Made by a program: the position numbers and the translations under genes | Source of the DNA: Roseomonas sp. AR75 | GTDB taxonomy: Bacteria > Pseudomonadota > Alphaproteobacteria > Acetobacterales > Acetobacteraceae | Assembly (NCBI RefSeq): GCF_005222815.1 | Contig: NZ_STGB01000004.1 | Location: forward strand, 682,001-746,000 | Direction: 5' to 3' | DNA: 64,000 nucleotides | Notes under the pieces: model-generated | Seen by the model: the letters and a program-made list of their open reading frames with translations, nothing else | What the model was told of the DNA's origin: nothing | Database searches by the model: none | Shown here: positions 1-7,742 of the stretch, piece after piece | Layout of the letters: each line of letters opens with the position of its first letter | How positions within the stretch are numbered: position 1 is the stretch's first letter

Positions 1-769
1 CGGCGGGCAGCAGCCGCGCCGCTTCCCAGGGCGGCACGGCGAGCAGCACCTCATCCTCCGGCTGCAGGCCGATGCGGTCCTCGCCGAAGTCGAGCGCGGT
101 GGCGCGGCCGTCGCGCTGCTCGATGCCGCGCAGCCGGGCGCCGATGCGCAGCGTTGCGCCGTGGCAGGCCAGCGTGGCGAGGGCGGGCGCCACCAGGTCC
201 GGCCCGAGCCCGCGCGAGGCGACGAAAAGCCGCGCCGCGCCCGGAACGGCGAGCCGGCGCAGCACGATGCCGAGCAGCCGCGCCGAGGCTTCATCGGCCG
301 GCGTGTTCAGCGCCGCGACGGTCATCGGCTCGACCAGGCTGCGCAGCAGCGCGGGATGGGCGGCGAAGGCGGCGGCGACGCTGCGATCCGTCCCGGGCAG
401 CGACAGGCGCATCAGCGCGAGCAGGCCGCCGAAGGTCAGCCCTTCCGGCCGCTGCGCGCCGCGTATCCATCCCACCGGCGAGAGTGCGACGCGGCGCGCG
501 CTGTGGTCGGCGAAGTCCAGCATCGGCAGGCCGTGCGGCTCCGGCTCGATCCAGGCGTCGCGCGCGCCGATGGCGGCCAGGAAGCGCAGCGCGACGCGGT
601 TGGCGCCGAGCAGCGCATGGGTGCCGTTGTCGGTGCCGTCGGGCAGCGCGCGGGCGCGGCCGCCGGGGGTAGGGGTGGCTTCGTGGACCGTCACGCGATG
701 CCCGGCCTTCGCCAGCAGCAGCGCGCCCGCGAGGCCGGCCACGCCGGCGCCGACGACGTGGAAGGTCAT
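1..769 (-). CDS. hpnE: Hydroxysqualene dehydroxylase HpnE (3' end missing)
   Basis: The first 256 codons of an FAD amine-oxidase-fold protein. It opens MTFHVVGAGVAGLAGALLLA, the dinucleotide-binding GxGxxG loop, followed by the E (VTVHEA) and GGRA motifs usual in HpnE and CrtI-type enzymes. In the known pathway HpnE reduces hydroxysqualene, made by HpnC and HpnD, to squalene using FAD. It is the last gene of the operon inside the window, 46 bp after the fused hpnC-hpnD gene, which settles the assignment over a generic amine oxidase. The frame stays open to the left edge, so the C-terminal part (family about 420 residues) lies outside. No strong ribosome-binding site is visible before the ATG. 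Confidence 0.85.
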   Translation of the reverse strand, partial: MTFHVVGAGVAGLAGALLLAKAGHRVTVHEATPTPGGRARALPDGTDNGTHALLGANRVALRFLAAIGARDAWIEPEPHGLPMLDFADHSARRVALSPVGWIRGAQRPEGLTFGGLLALMRLSLPGTDRSVAAAFAAHPALLRSLVEPMTVAALNTPADEASARLLGIVLRRLAVPGAARLFVASRGLGPDLVAPALATLACHGATLRIGARLRGIEQRDGRATALDFGEDRIGLQPEDEVLLAVPPWEAARLLPA

Positions 770-815
770 GTCGATGCGACGGAGGTTGCGCGGGGCGCGT
801 GCGATGGTGCCGACA

Positions 816-2408
816 TCACGCCGGCCTCAGCGCCACCAGGGCCATGCGCATCTTCTCGCCGCGCGTGAGGCGCGCGCGCATGCGCGGCGCGCCGAAGCCC
901 TGCGCGAGCATGCGATCCAGCAGGCGGCGATAGCCCCACATCATCACGCGCGCCGGCTTCAGCGCGCGCAGGTCATGTTGCGCAAGCTCGGCCTCCGCCC
1001 GCGCGAATCCGTCCGCCGCCTCTCGCGCGAGCGCGTCGCAGCAGGCCGCGAAGCCGGGATGCGCGACGATCGTCGTGGCGTCGTCGGTCGTCACGCCATG
1101 CGCGTCCAGCAGCGTGCGCGGCACATAGACCCGATCGCGCGCCGCATCCTCCTCCGCATCGCGTAGGATGTTCACGAGCTGAAAGGTGCGCCCGAGCGCC
1201 AGTCCCCAGCCTTCCGCCTGCGGTGCGCCGAAGATCCGCACGGAGAGCGCACCGACGCTGCCCGCGACGCGGCGGCAGTAGAGGTCCAGCGCATCCGCGT
1301 CCGCGATCCGCACGCGGCTTTCGGCATCGGTCTCCATGCCAGCGACCATCGCCGCGCACTCCGCGACCGGCAGCGCGAAGGCATCGCGCGCCCAGGCCAG
1401 CTCCGACGACAAGGCGCAATCCGGCGTGGCGAGCTTCCGGTGCCAGGCCGCGAGGAAGCGGCGCTTCTCCGCCAGCGGCATCGCGGCGTCGGCGATGTCG
1501 TCCACCGCGCGGCAGAAGCCGTACACCGCGAACAGCGCACGCCGCCGCTCGCCCTTCAGCACGCCCATGCCACGCGCGAAGCTGCTCTTCGCGCGTGTCA
1601 CGCGCGCCTGCACCACGGCCGCGTCCGACTGCGGTGGCAAGGCGAGGCGCGTGAAGGCCGCCGCGAAATCCGCTTTCGTCAGCGCGACGCGGCCCAGCAC
1701 CGGATCGGCCGCGCGCAACTTCGCGAGCAGCCGCCAGGCCAGCGCCAGCGTCACCGCGGCCTGGAATCGCAGCCGGGAGCGCAGCAGGCGCGGCAGCGGC
1801 GCGGCGACCTCAAGCGTTGCCTCCACGCGATCGAGCGCCGCGTCCAGGACGTCCCGCCGGCGCGGGTTGCTGGGTGTGAAGAAGGCGGCCTCGCCGCCGG
1901 CCTGATCCATCCAGGTCACGGGCAGGTAGATGCGGTCCAGCGCGTCGCGGTCCGGCACCAGGTCCTGCAGGTGGTTCAGGATCTGCAAGGCCGTGCAGAG
2001 CGCATCGGATGCGCGCTGTGCCGTCGCATCCTCGCCATGCACGCGCAGCAGCATCCGCCCCACCGGATCGGCGGAGCGGCGGCAATAGTCTTCCAGCGCC
2101 GCCCAGTCGGCATAGCGCGTCTGGACGGCATCCTGCCGGAAGGCGGAGAGCATCAGCCGCGCCTCGGCCTCGCCGACCGTGGCCAGCGCACCCGGCGCCG
2201 TGGCTTCCAGCGCATCCAGCCGGTGCAGCTTCTCCTCCGGAGATAGCGCGGCGGCATCGGCGATGTCGTCGGCGGTGCGGACGAAGCGGTAGAACTCCAT
2301 CACGCGCGCCCGCGCCGCCTTGGCCAGCAGCAGCGACGCGACCGGGAAGTTCTCCGAATCGTGATCCCGCGTGGGCGGGCCGACCGCGATGGGGCCGCCG
2401 CCTTCCAT
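816..2408 (-). CDS. hpnCD: Fused squalene synthase HpnC-HpnD (two head-to-head prenyl synthase domains)
   Basis: 530 residues, about twice the length of HpnC or HpnD alone. The first half carries HpnC hallmarks: SENFPVAS near residues 18-25, the first Asp motif DDIAD at 47-51 and a second Asp-rich stretch (QDLVPDRD, about 148-155). The second half is HpnD-like: RAKSSFARGM, VDDIADAA, and NILRDAEEDAARDRVYVP as its second Asp motif. Both halves therefore keep their metal/diphosphate sites. In separate form HpnC and HpnD join two farnesyl diphosphates through presqualene diphosphate to hydroxysqualene. The ATG chosen starts 5 bp after the glycosyltransferase stop; a longer open frame to 2573 overlaps that gene and looks spurious. 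The join is in frame with no stop, so it is one polypeptide unless the assembly is wrong. Confidence 0.9.
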   Translation of the reverse strand: MEGGGPIAVGPPTRDHDSENFPVASLLLAKAARARVMEFYRFVRTADDIADAAALSPEEKLHRLDALEATAPGALATVGEAEARLMLSAFRQDAVQTRYADWAALEDYCRRSADPVGRMLLRVHGEDATAQRASDALCTALQILNHLQDLVPDRDALDRIYLPVTWMDQAGGEAAFFTPSNPRRRDVLDAALDRVEATLEVAAPLPRLLRSRLRFQAAVTLALAWRLLAKLRAADPVLGRVALTKADFAAAFTRLALPPQSDAAVVQARVTRAKSSFARGMGVLKGERRRALFAVYGFCRAVDDIADAAMPLAEKRRFLAAWHRKLATPDCALSSELAWARDAFALPVAECAAMVAGMETDAESRVRIADADALDLYCRRVAGSVGALSVRIFGAPQAEGWGLALGRTFQLVNILRDAEEDAARDRVYVPRTLLDAHGVTTDDATTIVAHPGFAACCDALAREAADGFARAEAELAQHDLRALKPARVMMWGYRRLLDRMLAQGFGAPRMRARLTRGEKMRMALVALRPA

Positions 2409-2413
2409 GTCGT

Positions 2414-3550
2414 TCAGGCGGTGCCGTCTGGCTGGTAGGCGGAGTCCTGCTCCCGCGCGCCATAGGCGCGACCTTTCCACCCCGCCGGCTTGCCCATCAG
2501 CCCACGCACCAGCGCGGTCCACTGGATCGCCAGCGCCACCGCGACGGCCGCCGGATGCAGCGGGATGGTCCACCAGGGCTCGCGCACGCGCAGCGTGACG
2601 GCGGCGCGCAGCGCGAAGCCGATGGCCAGCGCCAGGAAGGCCCAGGCGCAGGGAAGCAGCGCGATCGGCCAGAGGAAGGCGCCGGCCAGCATCACGGTCC
2701 AGATCGGCAGCCCGACCGGCGTCGCCATGCCTTCGCGCGCGTTCTTGATGAAGCCAGACCAGCTCTGCGCCAGGCCGTCATACATCCGACAGGTCGCCAG
2801 CGGCGCGCCCTCGACGATCTCCGTCGCGAAGCCGGCGGCGCGCATGCGGCGCGCGAGCTGCAGCGCGTCGTGCAGCAGGCCGCGGATCGCGGTGTGGCCG
2901 CCCGAGGCGTTGTAGGCCTTCCGCTCCACCATCATGAGCTGACCGCAGCCCGCCGCCATGTCGGGCCGCCTGGTGAAGGCGCGGCCGCCGCCGGGCAGGT
3001 AGCAGAACAGCAGGAAGTTGATCATCGGCACTGTCACGGCCTCGCCGAGGCTGCCGATCTCCTGCCGCGGCACGCCGGTGACCATCGCGGTGCCGGTGCG
3101 GTCGGCGTGGCCCGCCATGGCGGCGGCGGCGTCGCGCTCCAGCCGCACATCGGCGTCGATGAACAGCAGATGCGTCCCTTCCGACTTCTCCGCCAGCCGC
3201 GCGCAGGCATGCACCTTGCCCGTCCAGCCGGGCGGCAGCGGCGGGCAGCTTTCCAGCCGCACGCGCGGATCGGCCAGCGCGATGTCGCGCACGATCTGCG
3301 CCGTGCGGTCGGTGGAGCCATCATCCATCACCACCACCTCGACCGCCACGCCGCGCGAGGCGAGGGCGTGGCGCAGGCAGGTGGCGATGTTGGCTTCCTC
3401 GTTCCGGGCGGGAATCAGGATGGAAACGAGCGTGCCGGCACCCGGCGTGCCGCGCGGCGGGCGGACGAAGAACAGGTTCGCCACGCCCATCGCGGCCGGG
3501 AAAAGGGCCAGCCACAGCGCGAGCCACGCCCAGGTGAACTGCAGGTCCAT
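2414..3550 (-). CDS. Family 2 glycosyltransferase, CrtQ-like
   Basis: 378 residues. It has an N-terminal membrane segment (about 5-25), then a GT2 domain with VSILIPARNEEAN, VVMDDGSTDRT and the DxD-type IDADVRL, and a hydrophobic C-terminus (about 285-355) likely with three or four membrane spans. The stretch HDALQLARRMRAAG followed by ATCRMYDG resembles carotenoid glycosyltransferases of the CrtQ type. The alternative is the hopanoid-associated HpnB, also GT2. The gene lies between the acyltransferase and hpnCD; its ATG overlaps the upstream stop as TGATG. In staphyloxanthin synthesis CrtQ glucosylates the C30 acid, so a sugar transfer to the end of a C30 carotenoid is the favoured role. Sugar and acceptor cannot be read from sequence. 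Confidence 0.75.
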   Translation of the reverse strand: MDLQFTWAWLALWLALFPAAMGVANLFFVRPPRGTPGAGTLVSILIPARNEEANIATCLRHALASRGVAVEVVVMDDGSTDRTAQIVRDIALADPRVRLESCPPLPPGWTGKVHACARLAEKSEGTHLLFIDADVRLERDAAAAMAGHADRTGTAMVTGVPRQEIGSLGEAVTVPMINFLLFCYLPGGGRAFTRRPDMAAGCGQLMMVERKAYNASGGHTAIRGLLHDALQLARRMRAAGFATEIVEGAPLATCRMYDGLAQSWSGFIKNAREGMATPVGLPIWTVMLAGAFLWPIALLPCAWAFLALAIGFALRAAVTLRVREPWWTIPLHPAAVAVALAIQWTALVRGLMGKPAGWKGRAYGAREQDSAYQPDGTA

Positions 3551-4362
3551 CAGCCCGCTTCCTCCCGCGGATCGTGGCGCGGATCGTAGCGTTGGCCGCG
3601 CAGCGCCGCGACCATTCTCCGCCACAGGGGGAACACGCCCCCCATCCCTTCCTGCCCGCGCAGCAATGTCTCGAAGCGGCCGGGGTCGCGCGCAACGGCG
3701 TCGCCCGCCAGCCGGTCCATCGTCGCGCCCAGCGCGTCCGACAGCGCGGCGGCGCGCGCATCGCGGTCCATCGCTTCCAGCACGCGGCCCTCGATGGGCG
3801 TGCCGAAGGCGCAGAGCATCTCCGCCTTGCGCTCGGTCCAGAACGGGTAGTCCAGCGCGAGCGGGATGAAGAGCGCGTCGGGCGCGAATTCCGGCAGGCG
3901 CGTCATGCCCGGTGCGATCGGCACCGGCCGCTCCCGCACATCGGAGAAGCGGCCGGGCGCGTTCATCCAGAGCATGCGGTCCTGGTGCGACAGCACCTCC
4001 TTCGCCAGTTTCAGGAAGGCGACCGCGCCGCGCGGCGTGCCGGTCTCGATACCGAAGACGCCGATGCGGCGCATGAACGGGTATCGGTCGAGTGCTGCCT
4101 TGTCCATCGGGATGTACATGCGCCGCGGCAGGAACAGCGCCTGCGACAGCAGCATGAAGGCGACGCCGTCCCACCAGCCCGGATGGTTCGCGAAGACCAC
4201 GAGCGGCCGCGCACCGTAGTCGCCGGGCATGCCCCATCGCGCCACGCGCGCGGCGCGCATGTGCTTGCGGAAGAAGCCGCGGAACCAGAAGTGGAAGAAC
4301 GCCATCCGCCGCGGGTCGAAGCGGCTGATGGGATCTTCCGGCAGAGCAGGCGGCTTCGTCAT
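3550..4362 (-). CDS. PlsC-like acyltransferase of the carotenoid operon
   Basis: 270 residues. It contains the lysophospholipid-acyltransferase motif HX4D as NHPGWWD (about residues 59-65) and a later block with NAPGRFSDVRERP and FIPLALDYPFW, which fit motifs II-IV of the fold. No membrane anchor is obvious. Its place between the desaturase/oxygenase genes and the glycosyltransferase suggests that it acylates the sugar on a glycosylated C30 carotenoid, the job CrtO does in staphyloxanthin, although CrtO is a different protein family. It could also be a general glycerophospholipid acyltransferase. The start at 4362 is 20 bp after the previous stop; the longer frame to 4779 overlaps the upstream gene and is rejected. 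Confidence 0.75.
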   Translation of the reverse strand: MTKPPALPEDPISRFDPRRMAFFHFWFRGFFRKHMRAARVARWGMPGDYGARPLVVFANHPGWWDGVAFMLLSQALFLPRRMYIPMDKAALDRYPFMRRIGVFGIETGTPRGAVAFLKLAKEVLSHQDRMLWMNAPGRFSDVRERPVPIAPGMTRLPEFAPDALFIPLALDYPFWTERKAEMLCAFGTPIEGRVLEAMDRDARAAALSDALGATMDRLAGDAVARDPGRFETLLRGQEGMGGVFPLWRRMVAALRGQRYDPRHDPREEAG

Positions 4363-4382
4363 GGGGAAGTTGGCCGCGCGGG

Positions 4383-5972
4383 CTACTCCGCCGCGGCCGG
4401 CAATTCGCGGTCGCGGCGGCCGGCCTGGCGGGCGCGCTCGCTCATGCCGCGTCCGCCGGCGTCGGTGTCCATCGCATCGGCCGCGATCCAGCCGGACATC
4501 ATCACCATCGGCATGCCCGGCCCGGGATGCGCCGCGCCGCCGCAGAGATAGAGGCCCTTCACCACCTTGCTGCGGTTGCCCGGCTTGAAGGCGCCCATGA
4601 AGCTGCCGTGCGAGGCGAGGCCGTAGATCGCACCGTCCAGCACCTTGTAGCGGTTGTGGATGTCCACCGGCGTGAGCTGGCTCTCCACCACGATCCGCTC
4701 CTCGATGTCCTCCATGCCGGCGGTGCGCTTCAGCTTGTCCAGGATCTTCTGGCGGTACGGCGCGAACATCTTCGACCAATCATGGCCGGGGCGAAGATGC
4801 GGCGTGTGCACCAGGACATACAGCGCCTCCCCGCCGGGGGGTGCGCTGGTGTCGTCGCTGCACGACGTCGCGGCGAGGTAGGCGGTCGGGTCGGGTGCCG
4901 GCTCGCCCTTCTTGTAGATCGCGTCGAACTCCTCCTCCGCGTCGCGGGAGAAGACGAAGCAGTGATGCGCCAAATGGTCGTAACGCTTCTTGAGCCCGAG
5001 ATAGAGCACCACGCCGGAGCAGGCCGGCTCGAAGCCCTTGCCGTCGTATTTGCGCGCCGGCTCGCCGCCCACCAGCTCGCGATAGGTGCGGATCGCATCC
5101 ATGTTGGAGATCACGGCATCGCAGGGGATCTTCTCGCCCGTCGCCGTCACGACCGCCTTTACGGCGCCGTCCACGATGTCGAACCCGGTCACCTCCACGC
5201 CCGGCCGCAGATCGGCTCCGAGATCGCCGGCGAGCTTCGCCAGCCCCTCCGCCACGGCCCGCGTGCCGCCGACCGGGTACCACACACCCTCATGCGCCTG
5301 CATGTCGGCGATCGAGGTCAGCACCGCCGGGGCGAGATAGGGCGAGGAGCCGACATACTGGCAGTAGTGATCCAGCATCTGCGCGAGACGCGCATCCGGC
5401 ACATGGCCGCGGATCACCTTCGCCACGGTGCGGCCCATCTTGAGGCTCAGCACGTCCTTCAGCGTGTCCGGGTTCAGGTTGGCCTTGAAATTCAGCGTGT
5501 CGGCGATGCCCTCGACCGGCTTCCAGAAGAAGAAATTCTCCGAGACGCGGTGCAGGTTCTCGGCTTCCGCCTGCAGGCGGCGATAGCCCGCGCCCTGGTT
5601 GGTGCCGGGGGCGAAGCGGTCCATCTCCGCCGCCATCCGGTCCACGTCTTCCATCAGGTCGATGCGCGTGCCGTCCTCGAAGAAGCAGCGCCATTGCGGA
5701 TCGAGCCGGATCAGCGGCAGGTCGGTCGCCTGGTCGCGCCCGGCCTCGGCGAAGATGCGGCGCAGCACGCGCGGCACCGTCAGGATCGTAGGCCCCATGT
5801 CGAAGCGGAAGCTGCCCGAGCCATCCGGCGCATCCAGGCTCAGCACGGCGCATTTCCCGCCGAGCCAGGCGTTCTTGTCGAGCAGCGTGACCTTGTGGCC
5901 CCGCGCCGCGGCGACGGCGGCGGCGGCGAGCCCGCCGAGACCGCCCCCGATGACGACGACACGCTGGCTCAT
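4383..5972 (-). CDS. CrtI/CrtN-family carotenoid desaturase or oxygenase (CrtP-like)
   Basis: 529 residues. The N-terminus RVVVIGGGLGGLAAAAVA is an FAD-binding GxGxxG loop; WLGGKC and FDMGPTILTVP follow as in phytoene-desaturase-like proteins, and the C-terminal LCGGAAHPGPGMPMVMMSG is the usual second FAD signature. The start at MSQRV is set by a clear GGAGG eight bases upstream. It is the second of two adjacent paralogues. In known C30 pathways one CrtN-like enzyme desaturates the backbone and the second (CrtP/CrtNb) oxidises a terminal methyl group, so the pair points to an oxidised diapocarotenoid. Which paralogue does which step is inferred only from the more standard CrtN look of the upstream gene. 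Confidence 0.85.
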   Translation of the reverse strand: MSQRVVVIGGGLGGLAAAAVAAARGHKVTLLDKNAWLGGKCAVLSLDAPDGSGSFRFDMGPTILTVPRVLRRIFAEAGRDQATDLPLIRLDPQWRCFFEDGTRIDLMEDVDRMAAEMDRFAPGTNQGAGYRRLQAEAENLHRVSENFFFWKPVEGIADTLNFKANLNPDTLKDVLSLKMGRTVAKVIRGHVPDARLAQMLDHYCQYVGSSPYLAPAVLTSIADMQAHEGVWYPVGGTRAVAEGLAKLAGDLGADLRPGVEVTGFDIVDGAVKAVVTATGEKIPCDAVISNMDAIRTYRELVGGEPARKYDGKGFEPACSGVVLYLGLKKRYDHLAHHCFVFSRDAEEEFDAIYKKGEPAPDPTAYLAATSCSDDTSAPPGGEALYVLVHTPHLRPGHDWSKMFAPYRQKILDKLKRTAGMEDIEERIVVESQLTPVDIHNRYKVLDGAIYGLASHGSFMGAFKPGNRSKVVKGLYLCGGAAHPGPGMPMVMMSGWIAADAMDTDAGGRGMSERARQAGRRDRELPAAAE

Positions 5973-6009
5973 TGCGACGCCTCCGTTCTGGCGATTCTTG
6001 TCATCGTGC

Positions 6010-7647
6010 TCATTGGTTGCCCGCATAGGCGGGACGCGGCGTGGCGCTGGCCAGGTCGCCGCCGATCGGCGGGCTGGAGGGCGCCGAGGTCAGGCCCAGA
6101 TCCTTCGCCATCAGCCCCGTGGTGATGCGAGCACCTTCGTAGATCACCGGCAGCCCGCTGCCCGGATGCGTGCCGCCGCCGACGAGATACACGCCCTCCA
6201 CGTCGCGGAACCGGTTCCCCGGGCGCGAATAGAGCATCTGCGGCAGCTCATGCGACAGGTTGAAGGTTGCGCCATAGCCCACGGCGAATTCGCTTTCCCA
6301 ATCCTGCGGCGCGACGATGCGCTCGTGGCGGATATGGGGACGCAGGTCGGGCAGGCCGAGCGCCTTCAACCGATCCAGCGCGACCTCGCGGTAGCGCGCG
6401 GCCTGCGCCGGCCAGTCCGGCTGCTTCATCAGGTTCGGCACCGGCACCAGCACGTACAGCGCCGAGTGCCCCGCCGGCGCCAGGGTGGGATCGGTGACGC
6501 AGGCGTTCTGCACATACATCGAGGGCACGTCCGGGATCGTACCGCCCTCGATGTCGGCGATGTTCTGCTTGTAGCCCTCGCTCAGCAGCACCGTGTGGTG
6601 CGCCAATTCCGGCAACGGGCGATCCAGCCCGAGATAGAGCATGAAGGTCGAGCAGGAATAGCGCGCCTTGCCGATCTTCGCGTCCGACCAGTCGCGCCGC
6701 AGATGGCCGGGGATGAGCTTCGGCACCGCATGGGCGAAGTCGGCATTCACCACCACCGCGTCGGCATCGTGCCGCGCGCCGCCGGCCTCGATGCCCTTCG
6801 CGCGGCGCCCGTCGAAGGCAATGCGCTCGATCGGTGTCGAGAGCCGGAACTCCACGCCCAGCCGCTCCGCCACGCGCGCCATGGCGTTGGAGACGGCGCC
6901 GCAGCCGCCGATGGGATGGAAGATGCCGTGGTCGTATTCCAGGTAGGACAGGATGGTGAACAGCGACGGGCAGCGGAACGGGCTCATCCCCAGGTATTTC
7001 GTCTGGAAGCTGAAGGCGAGCCGGACGCGCGGGTCCTTGAAGTGGCGCGACAGGTCGCGGTCCACGGTGGACCACGGGCGCAGCAGCGGCAGCGCCCGGA
7101 TCATGTCCCACTTCACCATGTCCTGCGGCTTCTCGAAGGCGCGCTCCAGCACCGGGCGGAACACCGCCAGCTTGGCGCGGTTCTCCGCCATGAAGCTGCG
7201 CAGCCCCTTCGCATCGGCCGGCGCGAATTTCGCGAGCTCGGCCTCCATCCGGTCGAGGTCGGAGGAGCAGTCGAGCTGCGTCTGTCCGCCGGCGCCTTCG
7301 AAGACCAGGCGGTACTGCGGATCGAGCCGCTTCAGCTCGACCTCCGCCTCCAGCGCCGATCCGCAGCGCTCGAAGATCTCCTTCAGGATGCGCGGATAGA
7401 GGAAGAAGGTGGGGCCAAGATCGAAGCTGTAGCCTTCCGGCGATGTCAGCGTGCGCGTGCGGCCGCCGACGACCTCGTCCTTCTCGAAGACGGTGACGCG
7501 CGCGCCGGATCGCGCGAGCAGCATCGCCGCGGCGAGTCCGCCGGGGCCGGCGCCGACGATGGCAATGTTGGGCCTGAGCGGCCGGATGGCGGGCTTGGGA
7601 AGACTGGCGTTCACGTACATCCCGCGCGAGATGCGCCCGATCCCCAT
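6010..7647 (-). CDS. crtN: CrtN-like squalene/diapophytoene desaturase
   Basis: 545 residues, a complete CrtI/CrtN-family flavoprotein. Visible are IAIVGAGPGGLAAAMLL (FAD loop, about residues 28-44), GGRTRTL, FDLGPTFFLYP, the family-typical KYLGMSPFRCPSLF and HPIGGCGAV, and a C-terminal LVGGGTHPGSGLPV. It is the first gene of the operon that ends with hpnCD and hpnE, so its predicted substrate is squalene itself (desaturation to C30 polyenes) rather than C40 phytoene; no crtB is present. The start is uncertain: ATG 7647 is the longest, ATG 7620 (MYVNASLP) is also possible, and neither has a good ribosome-binding site. The following gene begins 37 bp downstream. Confidence 0.88.
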   Translation of the reverse strand: MGIGRISRGMYVNASLPKPAIRPLRPNIAIVGAGPGGLAAAMLLARSGARVTVFEKDEVVGGRTRTLTSPEGYSFDLGPTFFLYPRILKEIFERCGSALEAEVELKRLDPQYRLVFEGAGGQTQLDCSSDLDRMEAELAKFAPADAKGLRSFMAENRAKLAVFRPVLERAFEKPQDMVKWDMIRALPLLRPWSTVDRDLSRHFKDPRVRLAFSFQTKYLGMSPFRCPSLFTILSYLEYDHGIFHPIGGCGAVSNAMARVAERLGVEFRLSTPIERIAFDGRRAKGIEAGGARHDADAVVVNADFAHAVPKLIPGHLRRDWSDAKIGKARYSCSTFMLYLGLDRPLPELAHHTVLLSEGYKQNIADIEGGTIPDVPSMYVQNACVTDPTLAPAGHSALYVLVPVPNLMKQPDWPAQAARYREVALDRLKALGLPDLRPHIRHERIVAPQDWESEFAVGYGATFNLSHELPQMLYSRPGNRFRDVEGVYLVGGGTHPGSGLPVIYEGARITTGLMAKDLGLTSAPSSPPIGGDLASATPRPAYAGNQ

Positions 7648-7714
7648 CGGCGCAAGGGTTTCATGACATCGAGGAGAACTGACGCCGCCGCATCAGCGCC
7701 CCCGAGCGGCCCGG

Positions 7715-7742
7715 ACTCTAGCAAAGCGCCGTCAGGCCGCAA
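7715..7742 (-). promoter_or_regulatory. Candidate promoter of the carotenoid operon
   Basis: Reading on the minus strand, TTGCGG (7742-7737) is followed after 16 bp by TAGAGT (7720-7715), about 68 bp before the first crtN start. It overlaps the 3' end of the acyl-CoA dehydrogenase gene. Recognised by eye only. Confidence 0.35.

Noticed and set aside
2409..4779. Longer starts for hpnCD (to 2573), the glycosyltransferase (to 4237) and the acyltransferase (to 4779)
   Set aside because: Each would overlap the preceding gene by more than 150 bp. The chosen starts give gaps of 0-20 bp, or a TGATG overlap, and begin where family similarity begins.
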